NCBI GenBank assembly: GCA_021732975.1
Contig: JAKFWC010000017.1
Coordinates: forward strand, 1 to 64,000
Length of the DNA stretch: 64,000 nucleotides
Direction: 5' to 3'
Origin: Planctomycetaceae bacterium
Lineage (GTDB): Bacteria > Planctomycetota > Planctomycetia > Planctomycetales > Planctomycetaceae
The position numbers were made by a program, and so were the translations under genes. Below the pieces are notes generated by a model. That model saw only the letters and a list, made by a program, of their open reading frames with translations, did no database searches and had not been told where the DNA came from. Of the stretch, positions 55,647-64,000 are shown in pieces. Each line of letters begins with the position of its first letter. Within the stretch, counting starts at the first letter, position 1.

Positions 55647-56222
55647 ATGAAGACTTGGTTGGCCTGTCATTGGAACGCCTTGCCGGTTTGTCGCTGGGGA
55701 GCGCGTCGGCAGTTTCTCGGCATTCTCGCCTGCATGCTCGCAGCGGCGTCGGCGGGTTGTGGCGGGAGTGGAAAACTTAAGGTCTACCCCACGGAAGGCA
55801 GTCTTTCCATGGATGGTGAGCCGCTCGGCCCGGCCTCTTTTCTACTGTTGCCGGAATCCATAGATGCCAAGAATCCCAGGCCCAGCGTGTCAGGGCAGGT
55901 CGATGCCGATGGAAAGATCACCTTCAGTTGTTATGCCAACGGAGATGGTGCACCGGCAGGCGATTACGAAGTTCAGTTCATGCCGAGCGTGATGGGAAAG
56001 CCGAAGAAACCCATCCCTCAAGCGTACAGCAGTCCCAAGCAGAACAAGCTCAAGATTAAGATCCTGGAATCGACCAAGGACAAACCCAACGTCGTCAAGT
56101 TCGATCTCGACAGCAAACTGAAGTCTGCCGGCACTGCGATGGCCACCGGCGGCGGCGGCCCGCAAATTAATTCCAAGTACCCTCCTATCGATCCCGCCCT
56201 GATGCCCAAGACAAGCCCCTAG
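55647..56222 (+). CDS. Small planctomycetal lipoprotein following a DUF1559 gene
   Basis: 191 aa. Basic n-region, hydrophobic segment and lipobox (LAAASAGC), then a beta-rich domain reading YPTEGSLSMDGEPLGPASFLLLPE, VDADGKITFSCYANGDGAPAGDYEVQF. This resembles the carboxypeptidase-regulatory-like, transthyretin-like domain seen in proteins encoded after DUF1559 genes. The ATG at 55647 has AGGAAAG upstream; the earlier in-frame ATG at 55572 is not needed. The stop lies at the left border of an IS3 remnant, so the 3' end may have been altered by the insertion. Confidence 0.75.
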   Translation: MKTWLACHWNALPVCRWGARRQFLGILACMLAAASAGCGGSGKLKVYPTEGSLSMDGEPLGPASFLLLPESIDAKNPRPSVSGQVDADGKITFSCYANGDGAPAGDYEVQFMPSVMGKPKKPIPQAYSSPKQNKLKIKILESTKDKPNVVKFDLDSKLKSAGTAMATGGGGPQINSKYPPIDPALMPKTSP

Positions 56223-56225
56223 TAT

Positions 56226-56730
56226 TACTCCTTGGACTTCCCCACGTTTTGTGGGCGCTCGAAAAAGGGTATGCGGCTTCGACGAATTGGGTGGGTGATT
56301 GGTATCCGAGGGCAGAGTGCCTTCGGACACGGTTGTAGAAAACTTCGATATATTCGAACAGGCTGTGCCGGGCTGCCGCTCGGGTTTCGTATTCTTCGTG
56401 ATGAACCAATTCTTTCTTCAAGGTGGCAAAGAAGGATTCCATCGGTGCTTTGTCCCAGCAATTCCCCTTACGGCTCATCGAACACGTGATGCCGTGTTTT
56501 GTGAGCAAGCGCTGGTAATGCTCGCTGGCGTATTGCACACCGCGGTCGGAATGCGCCACGAGGTCGGGACCGGGACATTGCCGGGCGATCGCCATTGCCA
56601 GGGCATCAACCACGAGGCGACTGTCGATCGCTCCGACATCGACCAGCCCACGATCTCCCGCGTGAACAGGTCTTCGACCGCGGCCAGGTACAGCCAGCCT
56701 TCGGTTCCGTTGCTGGCGGAAACAAAGGCG
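56226..56730 (-). pseudogene. IS3-family transposase remnant (OrfB), frameshifted
   Basis: Read right to left: EGWLYLAAVEDLFTREIVGWSMSE in one frame, then LVVDALAMAIARQ, DLVAHSDRGVQYASEHYQ, MSRKGNCWDKAPMESFFATLKKEL and FYNRVRRHSALGYQSPTQF in another. So a frameshift occurs at about 56640. The first catalytic Asp region (VTDIT) is absent, and the second Asp (SDRGVQ) and the Glu (PMESF) are present. No OrfA and no intact ends. The left boundary touches the lipoprotein stop. Confidence 0.85.
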
Positions 56731-56811
56731 CCGAGAAGCCTGGAAACTGCTGATAATAAAGGCGTTAGATGCAGTCTCGTATTCCTTGCAAACCATCGCA
56801 AGTCATAGCAA

Positions 56812-57121
56812 ACCACGGCAGGGCATCCGGCACATCAGCCGACAGACGGTACGGAACATTCTCAAGGAAGAGGGTATTGAACCCGCGCCCGACCGTACGT
56901 CCGACAAATGGAATCAGTTTCTAGATCGCCATAAGAACACACTGTGGGCCTGCGACTTCTTCTCGGTGAAGGCGGTCACCCGAAGATCGCACATGGTCCG
57001 CGAGCACTTACCGCCGGTGCGCGAGAAGCCGGAAGAAGTCATCGCGGTCGATCGCGATCAGGTCGTCGTTCGGTCTTACGTCGACGGGCTGGTGAAGTCG
57101 TTTGAACGGCGGGCGGCATAG
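56812..57121 (+). pseudogene. Integrase/transposase remnant with internal deletion
   Basis: Fused pieces of a DDE integrase: GIRHISRQTVRNILKEEGIEPAPDRTSDKW and HKNTLWACDFFSVKAVT (the first catalytic Asp is in the CDFF motif). These are joined directly to a C-terminal piece HLPPVREKPEEVI and VVRSYVDGLVKSFERRAA. The middle of the catalytic domain is missing, so it is dead. It abuts the IS3 remnant on the opposite strand. Confidence 0.75.
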
Positions 57122-57483
57122 ATCGCTTCGTCGGTTCTGAGCGAGTACGGCGCATTCATCGAGCTGCATTGTCGTGCTCGAGATGTTATTGGTGCCAATA
57201 CATCGCTTTGGCCACGAACCGCCCAATCGTCGCGGGCGGATCTGGGAGATCACGAGTCTTACTATCGCACGGGAGTGACTGATATGTTGGCGAACATCTA
57301 ACCATCGTGGGTGGCATTGGGCGACCACGGATCATTCGTTGAACCGCGCGGAGCTGCGCGATTCGCAGGGCGGCAAGACGGGGGAAAGTGGGTTTTACTT
57401 GGTTCGACTTTTATATGAACCTAGGTTGGACAATGGTCACGGTCGATGACCGCGCGTCCCTGACCAACGTCACACCGTGATAC
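57122..57483. repeat. Mobile-element debris with degenerate repeat copy 2
   Basis: No intact gene. The two blocks 57212-57237 and 57327-57351 match those at 42241-42266 and 42281-42305. A reading in plus frame around 57205 gives RFGHEPPNRRGRIWEITSL, and the other locus gives a similar HEPPNRRE, so both may be translations of the same relic. The region ends at the sulfatase stop. Confidence 0.5.
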
Positions 57484-59445
57484 CTACTTGACCTTCTCGG
57501 CAAATATCCATCTGCGCATCGGCTTACTGTCTTTGCCGATGAAGGAGATCTCTTCGATATCTATCGACCCAACGGGCAAATAAAGCCGTAGAACGCCCAC
57601 CTTTCCTTCCGTTGGCAGATTAACCCTAATCTCCTGCCAGTCATTCGACGCGGGCACTTGATATTCCACGAGCTGTTTACCGTCGACGAAATCGGCCTGC
57701 TCTGTTGTCTTCCAGTGGACCTTACCTTGCCCTCCCTTATTTGTACGGACGACGAGCGTGAGCGTCATCGCCCCACTGTTTTTCCAACCCGCGATCCCGA
57801 TGAACGGTGTAGCGCCCCTGGCCACGATCCGCAGGAAGTCTTTCTGCACATGGAATTCACACGATCGGGCCACCAGTCCAGTTGTACGATCGGTCTTGTC
57901 AGTCGCTGGTTCGACCTTGGGTGTCGGATTGTAATCCGGGTTCGGCTGAGGAACGATCGCACCGGTGTCCTTCGTGAACTGATCAATGAGATTATTTAAC
58001 TCCTTTACTTTGTCCGGGTACTTGGCCGCAAGGTTGGTCGTTTCACTGAGGTCGTCCTTCAGATTGAACAACTCCTGCAATCCCTCATACTCCGTCGGTC
58101 TCGGCTCGAAGCGACGGATCAATTTCCAGTCTCCGGCCCGAACCGCGACCCCTGGCACCAGATGCGGGAACCACGTGAAATAGGCTGGCCGTGCGAGAGT
58201 GCCAGTGCCGTCGAGCAGCGGTTTGAGACTGACCCCGTCGAGGATTTGTTCCGGATGAGGTTCGATGTTCAAAAGGCTGAGCAGAGTCGGATAAATATCA
58301 ACAGCCCCAACAACGCTGCTGTTCGTCGCACCAGCGGTCTTCATCGCTGGAACGCGAATCATCAGCGGGACGCGGATACCACCCTCGTAGAGTCTGCCTT
58401 TTCCATCACGCAGCGGGTGGTTGTTTGTCGGGGCGAGCCCAGCGGCCCACGTTTTCCAGTCATTCAGGAGCTTTGATCCTCCACCCTGCTTCTCGATATC
58501 GGGATGACTGTGCGAATTTCCGCCGTTGTCGGACATGAAAATCACGATCGTGTTTTCAGTCAGTTTAAGTTCATCGAGCTTCTCCAGAATTCTGCCGAAG
58601 CTCTCATCCACGCTCTGGAGCATCGATCCCATGATCGGGTTACCTTGCTGTCCGGTCGGATCCTTCTTCTCGGCAAATTCCTTCGTGTAAGCTTCCTTGT
58701 GACCCCACGGGCCGTGCACACCGTATTGCCAAAGGTTGAGAAAGAACGGCCGATCTTTGTTGGCTTCGATGAATTTCTCGGCTTCAAATGCCAGACGATC
58801 GACGATGTATTCGCCGGTCGGACCGTCTGTAATGGTGCCGAGTTTGGCTCCCTTCGCTCTGGCACTACTGAGGATCACCGAGTACGGCGAAAAGTAATTT
58901 CCGGGCGGGCCGGGGTCCGGATGACAGTGGAAGGCGACATCGAAGCCTTGTTGTTCAGGCCAATGTGGTTCCGTCAGTCCGAGATGCCATTTGCCGATGT
59001 GAGCCGTGCGGTAGCCCGACTGCTGCAGCATCTCGGCGAGCGTGATTTGGGATGGCTCCAGGTAGTTCTTACTTTCCGGCATCCGCATCGCTCGGTTGGC
59101 GGGCGCCCGATCGGGTAGATACTGGAAGTTCGCAGGTTGCGGGGCGAGATGGCCGGTCGCACTGGTGATCCCGTGACGAGCGGAGTATTGTCCGGTCAGC
59201 AGCGATGCCCGAGTCGGTGAGCAGAGTGGGCAGGAGTAGGCCTCTGTGAACCGCAACGCTGTTTTGGCGAAGCGATCGAAGTTCGGCGTCGCATAATACT
59301 TGGAACCGTAGACACCACTGTCCATCCAGCCCATGTCGTCAACAAGGAACAGAATGACATTGGACCGGGGGGGCGTCACATCCGCGGCGTGGAGTGCGAA
59401 TGGCGTCGCGAGAAGTAAGATGGTGGCGATGAGAGTGAGTTTCAT
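57484..59445 (-). CDS. Sulfatase (Cys-type) with C-terminal beta-domain
   Basis: 653 aa arylsulfatase-type enzyme. Signal peptide (LIATILLLATPFALHA), metal Asp pair LVDDMGW, and formylglycine motif CSPTRA at Cys75-Arg79 with SLLTGQYSARHG. IAHIGKWHLG-type sequence is present as AHIGKWHLG, and the MSDNGG loop holds the second metal ligands. Residues about 520-653 form an added beta-sandwich with ARGATPFIGIAGWKNSG. Substrate is probably a sulfated polysaccharide, secreted or periplasmic. Requires a formylglycine-generating enzyme encoded elsewhere. Four-base overlap with the next gene of the operon. Confidence 0.92.
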   Translation of the reverse strand: MKLTLIATILLLATPFALHAADVTPPRSNVILFLVDDMGWMDSGVYGSKYYATPNFDRFAKTALRFTEAYSCPLCSPTRASLLTGQYSARHGITSATGHLAPQPANFQYLPDRAPANRAMRMPESKNYLEPSQITLAEMLQQSGYRTAHIGKWHLGLTEPHWPEQQGFDVAFHCHPDPGPPGNYFSPYSVILSSARAKGAKLGTITDGPTGEYIVDRLAFEAEKFIEANKDRPFFLNLWQYGVHGPWGHKEAYTKEFAEKKDPTGQQGNPIMGSMLQSVDESFGRILEKLDELKLTENTIVIFMSDNGGNSHSHPDIEKQGGGSKLLNDWKTWAAGLAPTNNHPLRDGKGRLYEGGIRVPLMIRVPAMKTAGATNSSVVGAVDIYPTLLSLLNIEPHPEQILDGVSLKPLLDGTGTLARPAYFTWFPHLVPGVAVRAGDWKLIRRFEPRPTEYEGLQELFNLKDDLSETTNLAAKYPDKVKELNNLIDQFTKDTGAIVPQPNPDYNPTPKVEPATDKTDRTTGLVARSCEFHVQKDFLRIVARGATPFIGIAGWKNSGAMTLTLVVRTNKGGQGKVHWKTTEQADFVDGKQLVEYQVPASNDWQEIRVNLPTEGKVGVLRLYLPVGSIDIEEISFIGKDSKPMRRWIFAEKVK

Positions 59446-60728
59446 GGTTGCCGGATCTCCTTTGCAGCTTCTCCGAGATGATTGCTGTTATTGCGCAGCA
59501 CCGGCGGCTCCGGTTGCTTCCAACCTCTTGGGGTGCCAAAGATCACGACCGGTTTGCCCGTGTTGTCGTGGATACGGATGTTGTCGGCGATGACGCCGTT
59601 CTTCGAGTGGCGCCAACAGTGAATGGCGTTGCCGCCGCTCTTAATGACGTTTCCGATGACCTCGTAGCCATCGAGGTTATGGTTTGGCTCGATGGCCGTC
59701 ACCGCCGTCTCCATATAGTTGTGATTACACTTCGCATTGCGCAGTTGTCCGCGGTGTGAAGGGTGTCCGAGCAGGTAAGCTGCGCCGTTCGGATTCAAGG
59801 TGCGAGTGTACTGAATGGTGATGTCTTCAGCGTCGAACGACTCACCCGGCATCACACCGCCTCCGGGGAGAAAAAGTCCGCTGTGCTCGCCATAACACAT
59901 CACCGATCGGTTCGTGTCTGTCATCGTGATGCCCTCGACGACCACGCCGCGGACACGACCGTGGATGAGCACGCAGGCGTTGATGTCCTTCACAAGAAAG
60001 CCGGGCTGCACGTTGTGTGTGGCGTTCATGTCGATGGTGCCTTTGCCAGTGATGCGCACCTTCTCGATGTAGTCCGCCTGCCGTCCGTGGCCGATGCGGA
60101 TGCCATAGGCTTCGGGGCCATCGTAGGTGACGAACCAGCGGCTGCCTTTGTTGTGGCCGGTCTTGCTTGTGAAGCGGATTTTCACTCCATGCTCCAACTG
60201 CTGCCAGTCGCCAGTGATGGGCACACCCCGGTGCGGAGTTTCGTTGAACTTGCTCTCCGCAGGACCGAGCTTTGTGCTGCCTTCGGGATTGTCCACTCCG
60301 TGAAAAACTCCCCACGCAAACGTGTCCGGTTGCCCGTCGCTGCCCGCGGAGTCCGTCACGATCGTGAAAATGGAAGGCTCGCTCAGATCGAATGCGCCAC
60401 CCACTTCCATGTCGTCGAGCTTCTTGCCCGCATCCTGATCGGTCGTGATTTCCGGCACGGTCTCGAGCTTCGTCGCATTGTCTGCGAGCCTCAGCGTCGC
60501 CCCTTCCTGCAGTTCGATCTCGACGGATTTGTCGACATAGAGCAGCGCGCGATGTTTACCGAGAGCGTGTTGATGCAGACCAGGCGTGAAAATGAGTCGG
60601 TCGCCGGGTACTGCCTGGTCGATGACGGCCTGGGGTGGCTCCCCCGGCTGAATGAGATGCTCTGCGCCGCACAGCGCGGCCAGCGGCGCGAGCAGGAGAA
60701 CGGTGAAGAATGTGAGGGTTTGTTTCAT
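59442..60728 (-). CDS. Secreted right-handed beta-helix protein (pectate-lyase-like)
   Basis: 428 aa. Signal peptide TFFTVLLLAPLAALCGA, then parallel beta-helix rungs (GKGTIDMNATHNV, RGVVVEGITMTDTNRSVMCY, KCNHNYMETAVTAIEPNHN, NVIKSGGNAIHCWRHSKNGV). Family resembles polysaccharide lyase/glycoside hydrolase beta-helix proteins. Substrate unknown. It overlaps the sulfatase start and the next gene's stop by 4 bp each, so it acts in the same polysaccharide pathway. No catalytic residue can be assigned confidently. Confidence 0.82.
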   Translation of the reverse strand: MKQTLTFFTVLLLAPLAALCGAEHLIQPGEPPQAVIDQAVPGDRLIFTPGLHQHALGKHRALLYVDKSVEIELQEGATLRLADNATKLETVPEITTDQDAGKKLDDMEVGGAFDLSEPSIFTIVTDSAGSDGQPDTFAWGVFHGVDNPEGSTKLGPAESKFNETPHRGVPITGDWQQLEHGVKIRFTSKTGHNKGSRWFVTYDGPEAYGIRIGHGRQADYIEKVRITGKGTIDMNATHNVQPGFLVKDINACVLIHGRVRGVVVEGITMTDTNRSVMCYGEHSGLFLPGGGVMPGESFDAEDITIQYTRTLNPNGAAYLLGHPSHRGQLRNAKCNHNYMETAVTAIEPNHNLDGYEVIGNVIKSGGNAIHCWRHSKNGVIADNIRIHDNTGKPVVIFGTPRGWKQPEPPVLRNNSNHLGEAAKEIRQP

Positions 60729-62362
60729 GGTTGATTCTGCAATCCAGCGTTACTTCGGATCGACACATTCTCGCAACCTTGCGGCACGGGCACGGTACGC
60801 ACCGGGCCGGAGAAGACATTGTCGGTGACAAGAATCGTGTCACCTCCCGCAGCAAACGTGATGGCGTGTTCGGCGTGCGTGCCGCTGGTGAAGATATTGC
60901 CGCGCACGACGACGTTGCCATAGCGCCCGCCGATTTTATATGTGGTGAAATAGATTTCGGGGTAGCGTTCGTATTCACCCGTGACGAACGTGCGTCGCCC
61001 CCGCTGCGGGTCACGTTCACACTTCGTGGTATTGTTCACGAACACATTGTCGGCAAGGACGAAATTGCGAGGTTGATTGATCCACGAACCTCGCCCCCCA
61101 TTACGGAAGGTGTTTCCGACAATCGTCACATCCTCGCAAGATTTCTCGACGCTGACGACGCGTGAACCGTTGGTCCCGTCCACCGTGTTCCCCGTGATAA
61201 CCGCATTCTGGCAGTACTCCGCGAGAAAAAAGGCTCCCATGCGCGAGCCGGTGATGTGGTTGCCGCTGAACACGACGCCTCGCGACTTCTGGATGTGCAT
61301 CGTGTCGCCCAAGGCGCTGAGCTGACAACCGCGCACGATGACTTTTTCGCAACCAACCAAATCGAACGCGCCCTTGCCGGGGCCACTGCCGGCGGGGGCA
61401 TAGAGCGCAAGATGGGCCTGAAACAGATCGGCAATCAGGCGTGTGTTCGCGCCGGAGTCGCCCGTGAACCGGATGGGATCACCGCCGAGCGTCTCAGCGA
61501 TCCGGATAAACTCCGGCGTGCTTTCGATCACGAAATACTGACGACCGCGAACAATATTCGATGGCAACTGATCGTTGAAAAAGCAGATGGTGTCATAGCC
61601 GCGGTCGGCATCGGCCCCCTCTCGTTTCTTTGACACCGGCAGCGGCTTGGTGTTGTCGAAAAACACGCGGTCGTCACCAGCCGTCATCCGCACCGGACTC
61701 CGGACCAGATCATGACGAAAATACTTCGCCGCCATTGCTCGCTCAGTTTCGTGGTAATCTTCCGGCCAGACCGTGATTTGCCACAGGTAACCGTAGTCCC
61801 ACATAAACTTCCCGCTGCGCTGAAGCGTGCAGTCCTCGACCGTGACGTTCTTGGCAAACGTCTCCACTTCCCGCTCGCTTCCCTTCTTTTCCGCACCGAG
61901 CACGGTGATGACTGCCCCGGCCACTCCTTCACTTGTCAGGTCGCGGAATGTCAGATTCTCTGTCCGTCCACCGGGCGTCGTGGTAATGAGAAGCGGGCGA
62001 GTATTCGCGTTGGGCTCCCACGTGTTCACCGACTTCGACGGATCGAAGACGTGTCCAGTAAAATGGCCTCCAAACCATCGAAAGTCGCTGACGTTCTCGC
62101 CTGCAAACAGAACGACCCGAGCCTTGTCGCCAAGCGTCTTGGGAAGATGAAACCGTGCGCCGTAGGCCGACACGGTCATGCCTGAAGCAATCTTCAGAGG
62201 CGTCTTGCCGTCCAGTTCGTAATCCCCGGGAGGGATTGTGACCACGCCACCATGTTCAACCACCGGAGCGAAAATCACTGCGAGTCGCGCTGTGTCATCA
62301 GCATGCGCGATGTCCAGTGATATGAGCAGCACGGCAAAAAACAATGGGAAGGAGTGCTTCAT
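60725..62362 (-). CDS. Second secreted right-handed beta-helix protein
   Basis: 545 aa. Signal peptide SFPLFFAVLLISLDIAHA, then rungs TIPPGDYELDGKTPLKI, GFDLV-like FDLVGCEKVIVRGCQLSALG, GVVFSGNHITGSR, NAVITGNTVDGTNGSRVVSV. Similar architecture to its neighbour but longer. I start at 62362; the in-frame sequence upstream belongs to the SGNH remnant. The ATG overlaps the stop of that remnant (ATGA), so in the ancestral operon the SGNH gene was translated just before it. Probably glycan-binding or lyase activity. Confidence 0.82.
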   Translation of the reverse strand: MKHSFPLFFAVLLISLDIAHADDTARLAVIFAPVVEHGGVVTIPPGDYELDGKTPLKIASGMTVSAYGARFHLPKTLGDKARVVLFAGENVSDFRWFGGHFTGHVFDPSKSVNTWEPNANTRPLLITTTPGGRTENLTFRDLTSEGVAGAVITVLGAEKKGSEREVETFAKNVTVEDCTLQRSGKFMWDYGYLWQITVWPEDYHETERAMAAKYFRHDLVRSPVRMTAGDDRVFFDNTKPLPVSKKREGADADRGYDTICFFNDQLPSNIVRGRQYFVIESTPEFIRIAETLGGDPIRFTGDSGANTRLIADLFQAHLALYAPAGSGPGKGAFDLVGCEKVIVRGCQLSALGDTMHIQKSRGVVFSGNHITGSRMGAFFLAEYCQNAVITGNTVDGTNGSRVVSVEKSCEDVTIVGNTFRNGGRGSWINQPRNFVLADNVFVNNTTKCERDPQRGRRTFVTGEYERYPEIYFTTYKIGGRYGNVVVRGNIFTSGTHAEHAITFAAGGDTILVTDNVFSGPVRTVPVPQGCENVSIRSNAGLQNQP

Positions 62363-62536
62363 AGACTCATCGCCTTCAATACTGGCTTCAATCGTACTGC
62401 ATAGACCGCGTAACGGGCAGGCGAGAGATGGATGTTGTCCGGCGTGAAGAGCTTTTCTTGAGGGGGCCGTCATCATTCGTGAAGTCGCTCCAAAGGGCGA
62501 GCATGCGGAGTTTGGGGTCGCCATCGAGTTTCATCG
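62359..62536 (-). pseudogene. Truncated SGNH/GDSL hydrolase (3' end only)
   Basis: Reading right to left: MKLDGDPKLRMLALWSDF in one frame, then KLFTPDNIHLSPARYAVYAV and LKPVLKAM in a second frame, ending in a TGA that overlaps the ATG of the beta-helix gene. The DNIH element is the catalytic Asp-X-X-His of SGNH hydrolases, and the tail is typical for acylhydrolases. N-terminal GDS block and oxyanion residues are missing; a frameshift lies near 62460. A broken carbohydrate esterase of this operon. Confidence 0.65.
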
Positions 62537-62552
62537 GTGCAGATCTTTCGCG

Positions 62553-62655
62553 TCAGATTCTGAACAGGAACCCATTGGAGGACAACAGCGAGTGACACAG
62601 TTCTTGCTGTCGCAGCGACTCGCGTACGGCGGCGTCTTTGGTTCGGGAATGCCTA
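62553..62655 (-). pseudogene. Possible C-terminal tail of a DUF1553-like planctomycetal protein
   Basis: A frame reads RTKDAAVRESLRQQELC and HSLLSSNGFLFRI, then stop. The last part resembles the end of PSD1/DUF1553 cytochrome proteins, which finish with a similar ...LCHVLFNLNEFLY-type helix. Very short, and identity is uncertain. Confidence 0.25.
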
Positions 62656-62701
62656 TAGAATTACCAGTGATGGCGAGATCATCGTCATGGAGAACCTGAG
62701 T

Positions 62702-63095
62702 ATGCAGTCCGAAGAAACTCGCTATGACCGCGGGCTGGCCACGATTCGGAAGATGTTCGGGCCAGGGAATCGACTCCGCCCTGAAGAGCCTCGAAGCCGC
62801 GAGTCCCGGTCTGGCACGCTGCCTGGTTGAGTTTCCGTTCGCCGACATCTACACGCGTCCGGGCTTGGATTTGAAGACGAGAGAACTGCTCACCGTGGCC
62901 GCCTTGACCGTCCTTGGCTATCTGCAGGCCGAGTTGAAGGATCATATCCGCGGCGCGCTGAACCTCGGCTGCACTCCCGACCAGATCCTCGAGATCATTC
63001 TGCAGATGGCTGTGTATGCCGGGTTCCCCACGGTGCTGGAAGCGATCAGAACGGCCGCGTCCGTGTTCGGGGAAGCCTGTGAAGTCACTCATTGA
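62702..63095 (+). pseudogene. Carboxymuconolactone decarboxylase-like gene with frameshift
   Basis: CMD/AhpD-family protein split between two frames. ATG 62702 (GGAGAA upstream) encodes SEETRYDRGLATIRKMFG, the family N-terminus. The frame then shifts by one base near 62765, and the rest, GIDSALKSLEAASPGLARCL, VEFPFADIYTRPGLDLKTREL, TVAALTVLGYLQ and HIRGALNLGCTPDQI, follows in the second frame to the stop at 63095. A Cys-X-X-Cys/His redox pair is not evident. It is either a recent frameshift mutation, a sequence error or programmed frameshifting; the last is unlikely. Confidence 0.75.
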
Positions 63096-63218
63096 TCCGT
63101 GGCCAATTCCAAATCTGGTACAATGTTGGAGGATCGGACTCATTCTGCGCGGTCGATAAACCGCAACCGGCTTAGGTTGAGCTTTCGGTCAACTGTCTGA
63201 CGGAAATCGGAGGTCATC

Positions 63219-64000
63219 ATGATCAGCACCGACAAAACGCCAATGGATCAAACAACGGAAGGGTTCCCGACGGGGACAAACGTGGCAGAGTTCCGCTCAC
63301 GGGACCAGCGCATCGCCGCCGGAAAAACGCTGCGTGACAGCGTGCCGCGTCAAAGTCACGCCGGTTGGGAATCACCAGCCAACCGCCGTGATCCGATTGA
63401 GATCCTGAAGGAATCCAATCAGGGTCGACTGCCCGAACTCGTCCCGATCCGTTACGGGCGGATGTTGCCGAGTCCGTTTACCTTCCTGCGTGGTTCCGCG
63501 GGACTCATGGCTGCCGACCTGGCGACCACCCCCACCACGGGGCTGCGGGTCCAGGCCTGCGGGGATTGTCACCTGCTCAACTTCGGCCTGTTCGCCACCC
63601 CTGAACGCAACCTGATCTTCGACATCAACGATTTCGACGAAACACTCCCTGCGCCGTGGGAGTGGGATGTCAAACGTCTGGCAGTGAGTTTTGCCGTGGC
63701 CGTGCGCGATATCAAACTTGGCGACAAGCGCGCACAAGCTGCCGCCATCGAATGCGTTCGCGCCTACCGGGAGCGATTGCGGGAATTCTCAAAGATGAGC
63801 CCGCTGGACATCTGGTATGACCGATTGGATGCCCAAACAATCATCGACATGGCCCCGGATGCGAAGATCAGAGAGATTCGTGAGGATATCGTCGCCAAGG
63901 CCAAGCATCGTATTAGCGATTATCTATATCCGCAGATCAGCGAAGAGATCGCGGGACGCCGTCGTCTGATCGACCAACCCCCGGCGATGTTTCATATCAC
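63219..64000 (+). CDS. DUF2252 protein (C-terminus beyond window)
   Basis: Open frame from ATG 63219 (AGGAGG-like CGGAGGTCATC upstream) to the window end, at least 260 aa. DUF2252 signature: RYGRMLPSPFTFLRGSAGLM, CGDCHLLNFGLFATPERNLIFDINDFDETLPAPWEWDVKRL, kinase-like catalytic Asp in DINDFDE. A family of uncharacterised, aminoglycoside-phosphotransferase-like proteins common in environmental bacteria. The gene is cut by the window, so length and C-terminus are not known. Confidence 0.85.
   Translation, partial: MISTDKTPMDQTTEGFPTGTNVAEFRSRDQRIAAGKTLRDSVPRQSHAGWESPANRRDPIEILKESNQGRLPELVPIRYGRMLPSPFTFLRGSAGLMAADLATTPTTGLRVQACGDCHLLNFGLFATPERNLIFDINDFDETLPAPWEWDVKRLAVSFAVAVRDIKLGDKRAQAAAIECVRAYRERLREFSKMSPLDIWYDRLDAQTIIDMAPDAKIREIREDIVAKAKHRISDYLYPQISEEIAGRRRLIDQPPAMFHI

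Noticed and set aside
1-64000. CRISPR arrays, tRNA and rRNA genes
   Set aside because: No regularly spaced direct repeats or recognisable cloverleaf were seen by eye; a tRNAscan/CRISPR search would be decisive.

Overview
The window looks like chromosome of a Planctomycete (class Planctomycetia), of moderately high GC. The basis is family content: a DUF1559 protein with a type IV pilin-like leader, an ASPIC/UnbV-FG-GAP-TPR lipoprotein, a giant FG-GAP protein with an N-terminal LESRTLL-type motif, a sulfatase/beta-helix operon, and many small lipoproteins. Genus is not determined.

Layout. 0.2-6 kb (+): baeRF/host-attachment-like gene, then an acsA-E1alpha-E1beta-E2-ACP operon (2-oxoacid dehydrogenase without E3, linked to an acyl-CoA ligase and a stand-alone carrier protein). 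6-14 kb (-): CusCBA-type heavy-metal RND efflux operon with a small Cys-rich protein. 14.1-17.9 kb (+): decayed IS3 transposase, then a 1111-aa FG-GAP protein ending in a transglutaminase-like domain. 17.9-28.4 kb: an uncharacterised terpenoid-like cluster. On the minus strand it has a DegT aminotransferase, a 147-aa unknown, a GcvH-like lipoyl protein, a dicluster ferredoxin, a squalene-hopene-type cyclase with a DADDT motif, a DUF116-polyprenyl synthase fusion and a second prenyltransferase-repeat protein. Diverging on the plus strand are a CobW GTPase and a radical SAM enzyme. 28.6-38.6 kb: nitrate/NO metabolism. Minus strand: napD-napA-tetraheme napB-unknown-short Hcp-protoglobin. Plus strand: tetraheme lipoprotein-FeS subunit-NrfD membrane subunit-Rrf2 regulator. 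mobB lies nearby. 38.9-41.9 kb (-): cysD-cysNC. 42.4-50.4 kb (+): carrier protein, acyl-CoA dehydrogenase, amino acid:carrier-protein ligase, DUF1839, GH2 glycosidase, tandem alpha/beta hydrolase. 50.8-56.2 kb (+): small membrane protein, TPR/ASPIC lipoprotein, DUF1559 protein with a clear terminator, lipoprotein. 56.2-57.4 kb: transposase and integrase debris. 57.5-62.5 kb (-): sulfatase and two beta-helix proteins joined by 4-bp overlaps, with a truncated SGNH hydrolase upstream. 62.7-64 kb (+): frameshifted carboxymuconolactone decarboxylase-like gene and a DUF2252 gene cut by the window end.

Best candidates for undescribed biology: (1) the 17.9-28.4 kb terpenoid-like cluster, which combines two prenyl/cyclase proteins and a DUF116-fused prenyl synthase with lipoyl, ferredoxin, PLP, CobW and radical SAM proteins; (2) the 42.4-50.4 kb aminoacyl-carrier-protein cluster, where DUF1839 shows a Cys/Asp/His pattern like BtrH-type acyltransferases. 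Both functions are inferences from family recognition and context. No tRNA, rRNA or CRISPR was recognised.
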